From: Lepisosteus oculatus
Taxonomy: Eukaryota > Chordata > Actinopteri > Semionotiformes > Lepisosteidae
Direction: 5' to 3'
Assembly (NCBI RefSeq): GCF_040954835.1
Contig: NC_090706.1
Coordinates: 21,957,148 to 22,021,147 of the forward strand
DNA: 64,000 nt
Position numbers and translations under genes: made by a program. Positions 11,836 through 23,015 of this stretch are shown here, piece after piece. Every line of letters starts with the position of its first letter. The stretch's first letter is position 1. The notes under the pieces were generated by a model. That model saw only the letters and a list, made by a program, of their open reading frames with translations. It ran no database searches and was not told the origin of the DNA.

Positions 11836-13084
11836 CACCACCTACTGGTCTACCAACATCACTTACAGCAGCAACTGTCTTTCATTCCATTACTGATCAG
11901 ACCTAGTGGTGCTCAGAGATCAGGCCATAAGGAGATAACACTGCTTTTAACTGTACTTTATAAGAGGGGAAACCGTTTTGTTAGTTTTGTGTGCAAAGCA
12001 TACATGAGGATAAATTGGGTTTTAAATTGCAATAAATTACATTCTTTCTTTGGATTTGACTTTCTTTACTTCATCACACATCAAATTATTTCTACAAACT
12101 TAACTTTGCACTTTTAGAAAGATGTTACTTACAGGCATGCTTGTACGATTTTATGTGCTTTGAACAGCACTTCCAGTCATTCGCCAAAACTATTTTCAAA
12201 CACTACTTCCTACTGAATTGTTAACCTGGACACATCTGTTTTTCCTTATACAAGTACACCATGGCAAGTGTGTGAAGTGTGAAATGTGTGTGGTTACACA
12301 ATATTGATTTCCTGCACTGGTGTCTATTACTGTTTAAAAAGCTACTCGTAATTTATCTTTTAAATCATGGTATACCACTGTAAACGTTTCAAGGCGTTGC
12401 GGTTTCAGAATTTATTTTTTGTCAGGGCCGTGATTTTAGCGACTGCTAATTCATCCGCCAAACCTGTTTGTTGAACCGGGGCTGGGTTAGGTTTAAAGAC
12501 ATCAGTGCGCCTTGACATTTCTTTTAAATTCAAGTTCACATATAAGTAACGCCTCCTGGAGGTGGCATGTAGTGTGTCTGTGCCCTGTGATGGACTGTGT
12601 AGCTGGGTTGGGGGCTGTCCTGCAGCACTGGTGCCCACAGTGGGGAGTGAGGGCATCCGGGCTCCTTGACACACTGACACGCTGGACTGCACTCCGGATG
12701 ACAGCTGGTCGAGTTCAGACTCAAGTGCATCGTCTATCTGCTCATAAAGACCACTAAAGCATATATTTAATACTAAAATAATAAGACTATTATTTGTGTG
12801 TTAACTACATTTTCATTTCTATCTGCTTCATGTGCCTAGAGGACCCGTGTCCCTTCCTGTGGTCCAAAATCCAAAGCCATTTCCCCTCAGGGAAAGCACA
12901 ACAATGACTTTAGATACAAGCAGAAAAACACACTTCGTAAATCCCCTCAATCGGCTGGATTTTAGTATTCTTCACCAAGAGATCCAGGACACTCGGAAAC
13001 TGAATTTCAATGCAAGATCACAATAATAATGTATTCGAATAAAACTAGCACCAGCGGACGTATTATGAAAAACAAAACACTCAC
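11836..13084. other. Proximal PRKACA intron 1, no other recognised feature
   Basis: Lies directly downstream of the PRKACA exon 1 donor. A short SINE A-like stretch around 12565-12600 (GCCCTGTGATGGACTG) is the only repeat signal. No exon or RNA gene recognised. Confidence 0.5.
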
Positions 13085-13130
13085 CGCTCTCCATCTCGCT
13101 GCCCTTCTTGGCTGTGGGAGCGTTACCCAT
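13085..13130 (-). CDS. prkaca: PRKACA (PKA catalytic subunit alpha), first coding exon only
   Basis: The exon starts at ATG (13130-13128) in a favourable context (G at -3 and +4). It encodes MGNAPTAKKGSEMES plus the first base of the next codon, then a GTGAGT donor at 13084. PKA catalytic alpha and beta begin MGNAAAAKKGSE and have an exon boundary after residue 15 in the same phase. Gly-2 is the N-myristoylation site, and the Ser of KKGSE is the known autophosphorylation site near the N-terminus. PKA is the main cAMP effector Ser/Thr kinase. Pro and Thr replace two Ala of the mammalian sequence. ASF1B upstream on the same strand supports PRKACA over PRKACB. The kinase-domain exons are not in the window, so intron 1 exceeds 13 kb. 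Confidence 0.9.
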
Positions 13131-13640
13131 ATCTCCGGGCCGACTGGGCAATGTTTCACCTCGGTGTTACAATCCACGGACCTCCAGGCCAGGTTCGGTT
13201 CGGTTGTCTTGGGATTCCCTCTCTCCGTTTTTTATTTAAAAAACAACAATCCACCCACCGAAAGGGTCGTGAGTTTGTTTTCTCCCTATTTTCTCAAGCC
13301 TGGTTCTTTCCTGGGTCGAGCCCGGTCCGGTCCTCCTGGTTCGGGTCCCCCTTTCCCCGTCTGTCCCTCCTCAAAGCCCCCGCCGAGGCCCCCCCGGCTC
13401 TTCCCCGGTATTTAGAGCTTTGAAACTTCTCTTCAAAGGCCTCCGCGAGTACCTGCTTCACTGAACCTATCCCGCCCCTTTCTTTTCCCGATCCAGGTTT
13501 CGAACCGGTTTACCGAACCCAAAACCGATTAGAAAAACCCCCAAATCAACATCCCCCCCCCCTTAATCCTCGGTTTAAGGCTGACGGAACTCCGGCCTCT
13601 ACAAAATCCCGCCCTCGCTCATCTCCATTGGTTTATTCAA
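13131..13640 (-). promoter_or_regulatory. prkaca: CpG-rich 5' UTR/promoter of PRKACA
   Basis: This stretch is much richer in CG dinucleotides than its surroundings and lies directly upstream of the PRKACA start. An ATTGG (inverse CCAAT) lies at 13627-13631. An inverted pair CTTTGAA (13418-13424) and TTCAAAG (13432-13438) with a 7-base spacer resembles facing TCF/LEF sites. The transcription start cannot be placed from sequence alone. Confidence 0.7.
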
Positions 13641-14864
13641 ACATGACAGACAACATATAGTTGTTTATTATTGGTAAATCGCTTCTAAATCCTCACTATA
13701 CGGCTTGGGAATTGGTCACTTCCTACCTGTCAAGAGCATTTTATCCCGCCTCCCAAAACCAACGAATAACGTCACCTATTATTTTCCTTCAGTTTATACC
13801 ACGCCCAACTTCGCATTCAAGAATTTTAGTTGGTTCGTTCGACAAGATCTCACCTGGAAACCATCCCAACAGAAGAATTTCCATTGGATACCAAAGGAAG
13901 GTTCAGAGACGAAATGGCCTCGCTAACCCCCGCCTGCCTGGCTAATCCCTGATTGGACGAGTGACGTCAAGAGTAGGCTATTTTTAGAAAGTTGGTCAGA
14001 ATTTAAGGCACGCGGAGACTCTACGTCTATAGAATATTAAGTAGAGAGCCTGTTATCACTAAGATTCAGGCTTTAAAACTATAATGCCAAAAATATCCTG
14101 TTAACAAATGAATCCATACGAAGAAGATTAATATTTTAAAAATTAATACTAATACTAGGTTTTAACCAGGAATATGTAAACCCAGGAACATGTGATTCAA
14201 TATAAAGCCCAGGACGTGAATGACACTTACCAACTCATACTGGCCTCACCCTTATAAACCACTTCTACTATGGTTTCACCACAGTAGTGTTGTGATTTGC
14301 TGTGCGTTTAACATGTCTTTACTGGGCATAAATACACTAGACCTTCAGAATACTGTCATAAACTATAGTAACCACTCCTTAGAGTCCTCCTCATTTACCA
14401 TTAAACCAAGGAACAGTTTTCCGTGTAAATGCTTTCCTGTTGCTCTCTCACATTTTGGGTTGCCCTGTAATGGAACCAGATATCTGTAAACACAAAGACT
14501 ACACCTCCAATTACCATTTAGAACCTCCTTAAAACACCCTACAGACATTTCGTCTGCCCTGCAACCTATGAACCCCACCATCACTATCTGACACTCCACA
14601 ACAAAAAATACAAACACAAAACATTTTCTTTTTCTTGGACAAACTGATTTACTCTGTTACTCGAGCGTATTGTAACACATTTCTGCACCCCATGCTGTGT
14701 CACTCACTGAGACCTTTATTTAACATTAAACCTGCTATTTAAGACACACCAGCTTTGTTATTGTTGGTAATGGTGCCCTAACACTGTTCCCCTAATAGTG
14801 AATGTAGTTGCATTACAATCTCTACGTTTAATCACATCTGGAGGAAATACCAACCAAAACATAC
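13641..14864. other. Intergenic, upstream of PRKACA
   Basis: No coding exon recognised. The first 350 bases keep moderate CpG content and hold a cluster of consensus sites (see 13951-13987). The remainder is AT-rich and featureless. Confidence 0.5.
13951..13987. promoter_or_regulatory. CCAAT, CRE and MEF2 consensus cluster
   Basis: Within 37 bases are GATTGG (inverse CCAAT, 13951-13956), a full palindromic CRE TGACGTCA (13962-13969) and a perfect MEF2 consensus CTATTTTTAG (13978-13987). A half CRE (ACGTCA) lies near 13769. The cluster is about 830 bp upstream of the PRKACA start, so it could be a distal promoter element or an upstream alternative promoter. Function is inferred from motifs only. 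Confidence 0.4.
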
Positions 14865-15165
14865 ATCCATTTTGTAAGCGCTTCTTCCAAATCAGGGTCA
14901 TGCCACAGCGACAGGCACAAGGGCAGGGTACACCCTGGACGGGACGGCAGTGTTTCACAGGGCAGACAGACACACTCAGACCAGGACCAATTTTTTCAGG
15001 AGCCAATTAACTTTCCAGTATGTTTTTGGCCTCTGAAATGAAACTGCAGCACCCAGAGGAAACCCACACAAACACAAGGAGACCTACAGTAGGTCTGGAA
15101 CTGAACCCAGGGCCCTGGTGATAGGCAGCAATGCTAACTACTGTATGACTGTGCTGCCCCCAACC
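14865..15165 (-). mobile_element. SINE A, nearly full length, reverse orientation
   Basis: Reads inversely from the tail (CATCCATTTTGTAAGCGCTT) through GGGCAGGGTACACCCTGGAC and the ACCCAGAGGAAACCCACACA body to the head (GCAGCAATGCTAACTACTGT). This is the best-preserved SINE A copy in the window. Confidence 0.85.
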
Positions 15166-16480
15166 AAAACAGATGATCAGATTTCACTCTAAGGAATACT
15201 ACCAAAGACCTAGCAATTAATATACTCCAGGTAAAAATGAGCCAAACCATAACAAAATTATACTGGATTGTTTGTGGTTAGATTAATTTCTTTTTGAAGA
15301 CTATTATTATTTTTTATGTTATCTTTAGATGATAACATGAACTTGAACCATTGTTCATAATGAATTATGTAATTGAGTCTTTAATTCTGAAGATGTGCAA
15401 TTATGGTGGTTGAAAATGGAAAAGATGGAATCCTTTTGTGAATCTCAAATAGTTTCACTGCAGTGTGTCAGCAAATGGTGAAACTCATACTCCCTATGTG
15501 TCACTCAGGCACTCAGGATCAGGAGCATGCAGCAAAACAGTTTCCACTGCTACAGGTAGGTGGCACTCTTCCTTTTGGTCAAAATAAGTACATTAGAAAG
15601 TTTAGAAACAAGGGTAGGCTTTTTGGTCCATGTAACCTGTCTGGGAGTTAGAAGCTAGAAGCTTAATTCAGTCATTTAAAAAAAAAAACATCAGGCTATC
15701 AGCTTTAACAACAACAACATGGCAGTTTGGTTCATACTCCCACAATGCATACTGAATACCCCCTTTTCTCGGTTTTAAATGCACCCCCATGTCATTTCCA
15801 CTTGTGTCCCCTAGTTGTGCCTCCTCAGGTTATTTTTCTTGCGGCAACATGAGGCATGTTTCAGTGTCCATTCAGAAGTGTCCGGGGTCAACTTTGTCTA
15901 TGCATTTGAGAATTCAAAATACATATTTCCAATCCTTCAAAATATTATCCCATAATGGAGATTTAAACATTGTCAAGTGAGACCTTTTTCCTATGTGATT
16001 GCCCAAAGGCCCAATGCACACTTTAGCACTGAAACTGGCTGTATTTGTTTTCAATGTGTGATGCTCTCATACTATATCTCAGAAGATAAGCAAGGGTGGG
16101 CTTAGTCAGTAGTGGAATGGGATGCCTCCAAGGAAAACAAGGCTGCTGCCATAAGTCATGGTTTCCAACCCTATCCTGGGGGACCACTGTGTCTTCCGTT
16201 TTTTGCTCCAGCAGAGTTATTAATTGCAGTAAATTATTTCAGTTTTTATCTTTTAGTTTCTGCTTGTTAAAGGTTGAATAGGATTTGTAATTGGTATCAA
16301 ACCTGTACCTGTTTCTGATTTTCAGTGCTACCTTCATCCACATGTGTTGCACAAAGCCAGCAATTTTTAAATTACAAAAGGAATAGGGAAGAAATAAATA
16401 TTTAGGTTCAGGAACTAAAGTCAAATTAATTGAGAGTCTCTGAATCTATATGAGTCATCATTTTAAAATATTCCAAAGAT
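15166..16480. other. Intergenic, mostly unrecognised
   Basis: A short CR1-like 3' fragment (minus strand) may lie at 15585-15660. A CCTGGGGGACCACTG repeat-like segment lies near 16170. No gene recognised. Confidence 0.45.
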
Positions 16481-17600
16481 ATAGTTACAGAAGTATACTA
16501 AAGACGACCAAATCCAGACGTTGAGCATAATTCAACACCACTGTATAATCAAATGAAGAATTTAGGTACAAACAAAAAGCAGCTTTTTGGAGACTTCAAC
16601 ATTCCCCACATAGACAGGAACAAAACAGTAGAAATGTCTGCAAAATGACAGATATGGATAATGATTACTTTCTTACGCAATTTGTTGGAGCACGTATACA
16701 AGGAAGTTCTTGTATAGATTTTGTCTTTTCAAACAATCAAGTTAGAGTGAGGCAAACAAAACTAAGAGAAGCATTCAGGAACTGTGACCATACAGTAATA
16801 TGGTACAGTATGCTAAACGTATTTAAGTGACTAGACTTGTCGAGTCTAAAGCAAAGGTTTACTATTTCTGGAATGCAGATTTGAAGAAATTATGAAGAAA
16901 TGATGAGGAATCAACATATGCCTCAGCTACTGGAAGGATAAAGTTCTTCATTAAATAGTATAAACAGAATATAAGGAAGAAATTGTGTGGGTACTAAAGG
17001 TACTCAAGGTGGATAAATCCCCAGACCCACATGATAACTCACCAATTGTACTCAAGAAAACAAGATAATTTATTCTGATGCAACAGTCTCAAAACTGGTC
17101 ATGAAGATAATGAGATAGATAGATGAGAAATCTGAATACAAAAAATTGCAGAAAAATAAGTCTGACTTGGGTTACAGGCACGGTAATGGAAACAATTAGA
17201 AGGACTAAACTAGAAATTACAAGGGATGTTAAATTTATATAATATATACTGAACCTTTTCATTCCTGAACAGAGATTACAAAGTAACCTGATACAAGTAT
17301 TCAAAATGCTCTATCTCATCACCAAAGTTAGTCCAGACAGTTCATCTTCAAGATGGACACTAAAACAAGAACCAGAGGACAGAAGTGGAAACTATATGGA
17401 AGTGCATATAAAGAACGGGCAGTTCTTTATGGAAAGGGTTATGGGAGTATGAATAAGTATGAAAACCATGGTGTTGAATCTGATACCCTGTCTTATTTTA
17501 AGAAATAGTTGGATAAATTCCTTGGATCAATGATCTAGTAACTACCAAATGGGCCAACTGGCCTCCTCTCATTTGTAACCCTTTTTATGTTCTCACTTTG
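16481..17600 (+). mobile_element. CR1-like non-LTR LINE, internally deleted
   Basis: The endonuclease part carries FGDFNIPHIDR (from about 16585), then SCIDFVFSNN and FRNCDHTVIWY, matching the end of a CR1-type apurinic endonuclease. A reverse-transcriptase N-terminal signature resembling KVDKSPDPH follows near 17005. Most of the RT is then missing, and the 3' end (17325-17600) reaches GGCCTCCTCTCATTTGTAAC with TTATGTTCT. Stops and frameshifts show it is dead. Confidence 0.75.
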
Positions 17601-20600
17601 ACTACTGATGCAGCCATTCCCACAGAACATGAGGAAAGAATATTTTCATTTCAAACCCTGCCCAGATGCCAATTTCTCCCTCTTAGGACTTCCAGGTGTG
17701 TGTTCTTGAAACATATAGTACAAAAACAAGTCAAATCAGAAAATGTTAAAAGCAAGAATCTGCCTTTCATCATCCTCTGAGTAAAAAAATAATAAAATAA
17801 AACAATGGGAATACATTTAAAAATGCCAGTTTAATGGTTAATGGAGAACTGCTTGGCAACAACATCAATTAAAGTTGAATAAGACACATCCTTTGTCCTT
17901 CCCAAGTTGCCATAGAGCAAAGAATATGTTCGTCTGACTGCTTTCTAATGAGCCAGAGACCTGGCAAAGAGTCCAGTGAGAAGCATCTTAGAGCAGATAT
18001 TCCGTGAGGTTAATCTGGGGTCATGAAACATGGTTCTGTTTTCATTGCAAAATGTTTTGTTCTTATTTATTATATACGATACCTTGCATTGACACTCTGT
18101 ATTAAAATTGAGTATTAAAAATTATTCGGAATCCCAGTCCAGTCAATCCAGTCAAGTTAATAGTTAATAGTTAATCTCCCATGTTTGAGGAGGATGGCAC
18201 AGGCTTCCATCATCTTTCCTGACAAAAACAATTCAAAGATTTCTGTCCCTTTGAAAAATACAGGAACTGGACATGATTCTTGTTTACTTATGCTAAACAA
18301 TGACCTGCTGAGTTGTCTTAATGCAATGCAAAGTAAAATTTCAAACTGAACCAAACCCATTATGATCACATTATGGTTGTCTTTAGTGATATAAGTCTTG
18401 AGCACCCAGCCAGATTAACTGACGCAGGTTCATGTACACGAGAAGCATGAGATCTGGTCTCTGCATTGCAGGCCAAGCATCTGTTAGAATGTTATCAGCA
18501 TTATTAAATTTACTTTATTCATTTCCTGTACTTTATTCATTTTAAGAGCTCTTCAATACCTCGTTCTATACATTTCTGTTGTTTTTCTTTCAGCAAAATA
18601 AGCTGTTGATCACCAAAAAATAGAGGAGCCAAAGGAACTTTCACTTCAGGTACACCATTGTCCTAATCACAACCTCATCTGATATGACCAGCTAGAAAAT
18701 TATTACTCACTCTTAAGAAGTCCATGGGGGTGGCTTTATGATTAACTGCATTTCATTGAATTGCAAACCTCCTTGGAATTTTCAATACAATTCCAGTGCC
18801 TGGCAAAGAGGAAAAATCACCTGGCACGTCTTATGACTATTGATCACATTAATGTTGGTTCTCTGATCTAATGACTGTTTACAAATGTGTTTATCCAAAG
18901 GTTTGTGGATCAATAAGTAAATGATGTATATATTACAAATCTAAGGTACGTTAACTGCATGAGGTTAATTCTGTTTAATATTTAATGCACATCATTTTCA
19001 AAATAAATTGAAGCCTTGAGCTGCTTTTTTGCTTTAAAGAAAATAGTTTATTTTTAGTTATTTTTTGTGAAATCACAAAACAAAATAATGTTTTGCGTAA
19101 ACAAAATACAATTATATTTTTACCTCATTATCACTTATTGTTAACCATTGATATCATATCTATTGGTTTTAATGATGTCTAAAGGGAAAATATTTGGAAG
19201 TTCCTTAAATTGCACTTTATGTTAATAGTCATACTATAACATGAGGAATAACACATTTTGGATAAATTTGTGTATAAATGGAGCTTATAACGAAGGTTTA
19301 GGAGGAATGACAACTGCTAAATTCAGCAACCTCAGTTGTCAGTAATTTGTAACCAATCATGACATAATTTCCTAACCGAAACATTATAAATACTGTTCTG
19401 TATGTAATCCTCTTCTCTCCCTTGCATTGGTCTTTTGCATCCCTCCTTCACTGCAGCTGCCCCTTGGTAACTCTTCACTTTGCGGGTCCCAGCCTCCTCA
19501 TCCTTTGGCCAGGAAGGTAGCCTTCAGTCAAGCAGGTTAAGTCTAAATTATCGTGTCTAAAACACTTAACGAACATTGCAATAAGCTAAATTTCTGGGTG
19601 TTGTTATTCCTAGTGATATACAAGGATTTACCAGTAGCTCAAAAATAAAATTTTGGAGCTACCGGTTCTTTAAGTATCTGATAGGGGATATTTCTCCTCA
19701 GTCTGCTTAATCACATTCCAATATTTATCTCAGTTCAGATTACGGAAAACAGAATTGGGACCTGCAGCCAAGAGTGAGGAGGCACAGTCTGGATTTGGAG
19801 TATACTGGAGGGCACATTCTACACTCTGTTCTGGAGAGGCTCTAAATCCAGGGATCATGGATCAGGTGTTCTTCTTAACTGAACTCTTAATGAGTTCACT
19901 GAGCTGACCATTCTCTTAACAGGACATATTCAAAGTTTCTGCCAGGTTTAATGGAGATAAAGGTCTTATTGGTCCAGAGGTTAAGACAAAGGGCTTCTTA
20001 CAATGAGGTTCCTACTTCACGTTCTGACTCTCACACTGACTAACAGTATGTTGCAGCTCCTTGTGCTGATATTCAGAGAAACTCCAAAGTCATGCCACAG
20101 CAGCTTCTTCTGCATAGTTTTTCACCCAATGATCTTTGTAGGTTACTCCAGACTCTTCGGCAGGATAAGTTATAAAAACCCCATTCAAGCCTGAGGGGCT
20201 TTAACCCTACAGTTTTAAATGAATTGCCATATAATAACTTATTTTTTATCAATACTGTACACATTAACGTCTCAGACAGAATGCAGCAAGCTGCTGGGCC
20301 TCAACGCAGGGCCTGCTATCTGTCATGCAAAAAGATCTCAGGGTCACCCCCTTTAAAATCTATTACAAGGTTATTTATGAGAGATTTACTGAATCTAAAG
20401 CAGTTTAAGGAAAATAATAAAAGCCTGTATGGCTATCCTATCACAAAGTAATCAAGTTTAATTAACTACAATACTATACTATACTACTATAGAAGAGCAA
20501 CAAAAATAATCAAAATCAAGGCTTCATAATTCACAGTTAAAACGTGATATAATTTTAAAAAATGCGTTTGTCAGACAGGGCAGAGCTGATGACGAACTGT

Positions 20601-20770
20601 AGGTTTCACAGCAAAAAATGATTCTTAAAGGAAGTGCAGAGATCAAAGTCTTACTGTGCGTCAAAGCACTCCAATGCTCCTTGAGTCAACGCACTGGAGA
20701 GTCCCGCTCTTCAACACTGAATACAGCTTCCACCTTGCAGTTAAAAGACCAAAGATATCCAAACTAGGCA
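17601..20770. other. Intergenic, no recognised feature
   Basis: About 3 kb of AT-rich sequence between PRKACA and ASF1B. I see no exon, RNA gene or classifiable transposon. A moderately CpG-containing patch at 19430-19540 has no further support. Confidence 0.45.
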
Positions 20771-21143
20771 TCCATGGACGCTATTGTATGCCGACGATGT
20801 TATGATAGCAAGTGAAACGCGAAACGGCCTCAAACAGCAAGTACAGGAGTGGAAGACGCACCTTGAACGATTCGGGATGAAATTGAACATCAAGAAGACG
20901 GAGTACACCGTCAAAGTCGCCCCAATCACTGAGAAAATGAGGGAATCACGCCTGCGATGGTATAGGCACGTGCTCTGCAGCAATGACACATCAATGGCAA
21001 AGACCGCCCTCGAATTGAATGTGGAAGGCCGCCGGCCCCGTGGAGGACCATTTACGCGCTGGCTGGATCGGCTGAAAGACGACATGCGCCTCGCAAAAGT
21101 CACCTGCCGAGATGCTGAAAAAAACAGTAACAACAACAAATAA
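20771..21143 (+). pseudogene. RTE-like LINE reverse transcriptase fragment
   Basis: The frame opens with LLYADDVMIASE, containing the RT catalytic YADD. It continues through a palm/thumb segment (FGMKLNIKKTEY) and then jumps to the RTE-type C-terminal block RLRWYRHVL and EGRRPRGGPFTRWLD. A large internal part is missing between the two. An AAC-rich tail at 21121-21142 fits a LINE 3' end. Confidence 0.75.
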
Positions 21144-21149
21144 AAATAA

Positions 21150-22324
21150 TTAAAAAGTACCATTTCAGTGAGAGGGGTGAGCCTGTTTAGTCGAGCAAAG
21201 CAGATGTGAATTAATTTTTCGAGCCTTGATACAATTCACAAGAGTCTAACAGATTTTAAATCGTCAGGCATTTTCTTGACTGCTAAAGTCTCGCGGTGGA
21301 TGTTACAATGCGTCCATTAATTTCTGCAGCAACCTCTCTAATTCGTGTAACTACACCGCTGTGTTGGCTTGTCATCACTCTAGCACCGTCTGTACAAACT
21401 CCGACGCGTTTTATCCAGTCAATGGCATTCTCTTCTATAAATTCATTCAGAAGCTGAAATATGTGCTCTCCTGTAGTTCCTGTTGGTAGCGGCTTACAGA
21501 ACAGAAAGTCCTCATGGGACGTACCCTCAAACTCGTATCTTATGTAAACGATCAAATTGGACAAATCTACTACAGACTCATCTAATTGCAGTGAAAAACA
21601 TCTGATCATCTTAACGCGCTCTATCAGCGTACTTTTGATATAATCCTTCATTAATAATTCTATGAGTGACTGTGTTTTTCGGGGGCGGGGCAGCAGGTCG
21701 AGCTGTACAGCAGCCTTTTCTTCACACATAATACATGACAGCTCTTTTATCAACAGTAAATAAGGTTCTTCAAAAATAGTGTGGCTTACCTGCTTTAGCA
21801 ATCCGCAAGCTCGCATTTCCATTTTTATTTCCATATTTATTTTACGTTTTTATTTCATGCGCATGGGTGCGAAACACAGACGCTCGGTGTATTTTTCTCA
21901 AATTAACTTAGAACAGTTCTTTAATAGTTTTCTGTTATCTATCACGCTTTCCTGCTCTCACAAGATTACTAGCATTCGTCGCACGTATTTCTATGCATTC
22001 CTGTGCTTACAACATTGGAATTGTTCCAAAATCACGCACATTCTCCTACCTCCCTATTTGCTGGAGATACAGTAGCTTTTTTTAAAATACAATTGGTCAC
22101 TTGCGTCCATAGCACACATTCTTATAGTGGTATAGAATTACAGATTATCTCGTGTCGACTGAAGTATTAGCGCGCACTGTATTGTAGTACATAGGCTGCA
22201 TATTCGACTTGTATTAAAATTCAAAATATGAAAACCCATTCCGAGTTTTCAGCACACACAACACAGTTCCAGGGTCATTTGGCGTACCACTGCAGGTAAG
22301 CGTACCACAGTTTGAGAACCACTG
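21150..22324 (-). mobile_element. hAT element, copy 2, left end truncated
   Basis: Ends at 22324 with CAGTTTGAGAACCACTG, the inverse of the copy 1 left terminal repeat. The left terminal repeat is missing; hAT similarity starts directly after the RTE fragment. Non-coding flanks match copy 1 at 10030-10600. Copies 1 and 2 therefore keep opposite ends of the same family. Confidence 0.85.
21283..21834 (-). pseudogene. hAT transposase fragment, copy 2
   Basis: A frame of about 183 codons homologous to 9377-9976. It contains RCFSLQLDESV, LIVYIRYEFEG, FCKPLPTGTTGEHIF and GVCTDGARVM. One residue is lost in the LDESVVD region relative to copy 1. The BED domain and C-terminus are absent. Confidence 0.85.
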
Positions 22325-22740
22325 ACTAAAATATGACCTACGAAATATACAGTAGATCTCTGCCGTAGACTTTGGCTAGCAGATCTAATTCTGCACATCA
22401 CTTGCCCCTCACTACACTGCAAGTTCCAAGTGACACGATACTCATTTAGTTGAGTGCAACTGTGTTCAAATTTAGATGTCTGGCAAAATGTACAGACTGG
22501 AAATATACATTTTGCATTCAGAAGCAAACATTTTGTTACTCCAAACAATTGCTACTTATATTGGCACCAAAACGTGAGAATCATAGGTTCATATCTATAA
22601 CAAAATTAGTCCAAACGCATTTATCCCCCAACTAAATGGATATCCTATTAACCCTGTGCATGCAAATATAATTATAACGGAAATTCTGAGAAATTATTAG
22701 GACCATTGGTTTAGTGCTTAAAGTACAAAGTTTTCACCTC
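22325..22740. other. No recognised feature
   Basis: Intergenic AT-rich sequence between hAT copy 2 and a SINE B copy. Confidence 0.5.
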
Positions 22741-23015
22741 CAAGGGGAAGAGTGGTGGCTCTGTGGCCAAGGATCGGCACCTGTGGCTGGAAGGTTGCTG
22801 GTTCAAATCCTGCAGCCAGTGGAGAAATCCTACTCTGGTGGGCTCCTAAGCAAGGCCCTTAACCCCAACTGCTCCAGGGGTGCTGTACAATGGCTGACCC
22901 TGCATTCTGACCCCAAGCTTCTCTCCCTGTCTGTGTGTCTCATGGAGAGCAAGCTGGAGTATGTGGAAAGAAATTCCAAATGCAAGAAATTGTATAGGAT
23001 TAATAAAGTGATATT
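22741..23015 (+). mobile_element. SINE B (tRNA-derived)
   Basis: The tRNA-like head has an A-box region GTGGCTCTGTGGCCAAGGAT and a perfect B box GGTTCAAATCC (22800-22810). The body contains AAGGCCCTTAACCCCAACTG and CTCATGGAGAGCAAGCTGG. The tail is GCAAGAAATTGTATAGGATT followed by AATAAAGTGATATT. Two more copies lie in ASF1B intron 1. Confidence 0.9.

Noticed and set aside
12560-12735. Additional SINE A copy
   Set aside because: Only a short GCCCTGTGATGGACTG stretch matches. The rest diverges.
1-13084. Remaining PRKACA exons
   Set aside because: Looked for the KEFLAKAKEDF, glycine-loop and HRD/DFG exon sequences on the minus strand. None recognised.
13029-13423. Plus-strand frames of 90 and 128 codons over the PRKACA CpG-rich region
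   Set aside because: They overlap the PRKACA exon and promoter on the opposite strand. Low-stop GC-rich sequence explains them.
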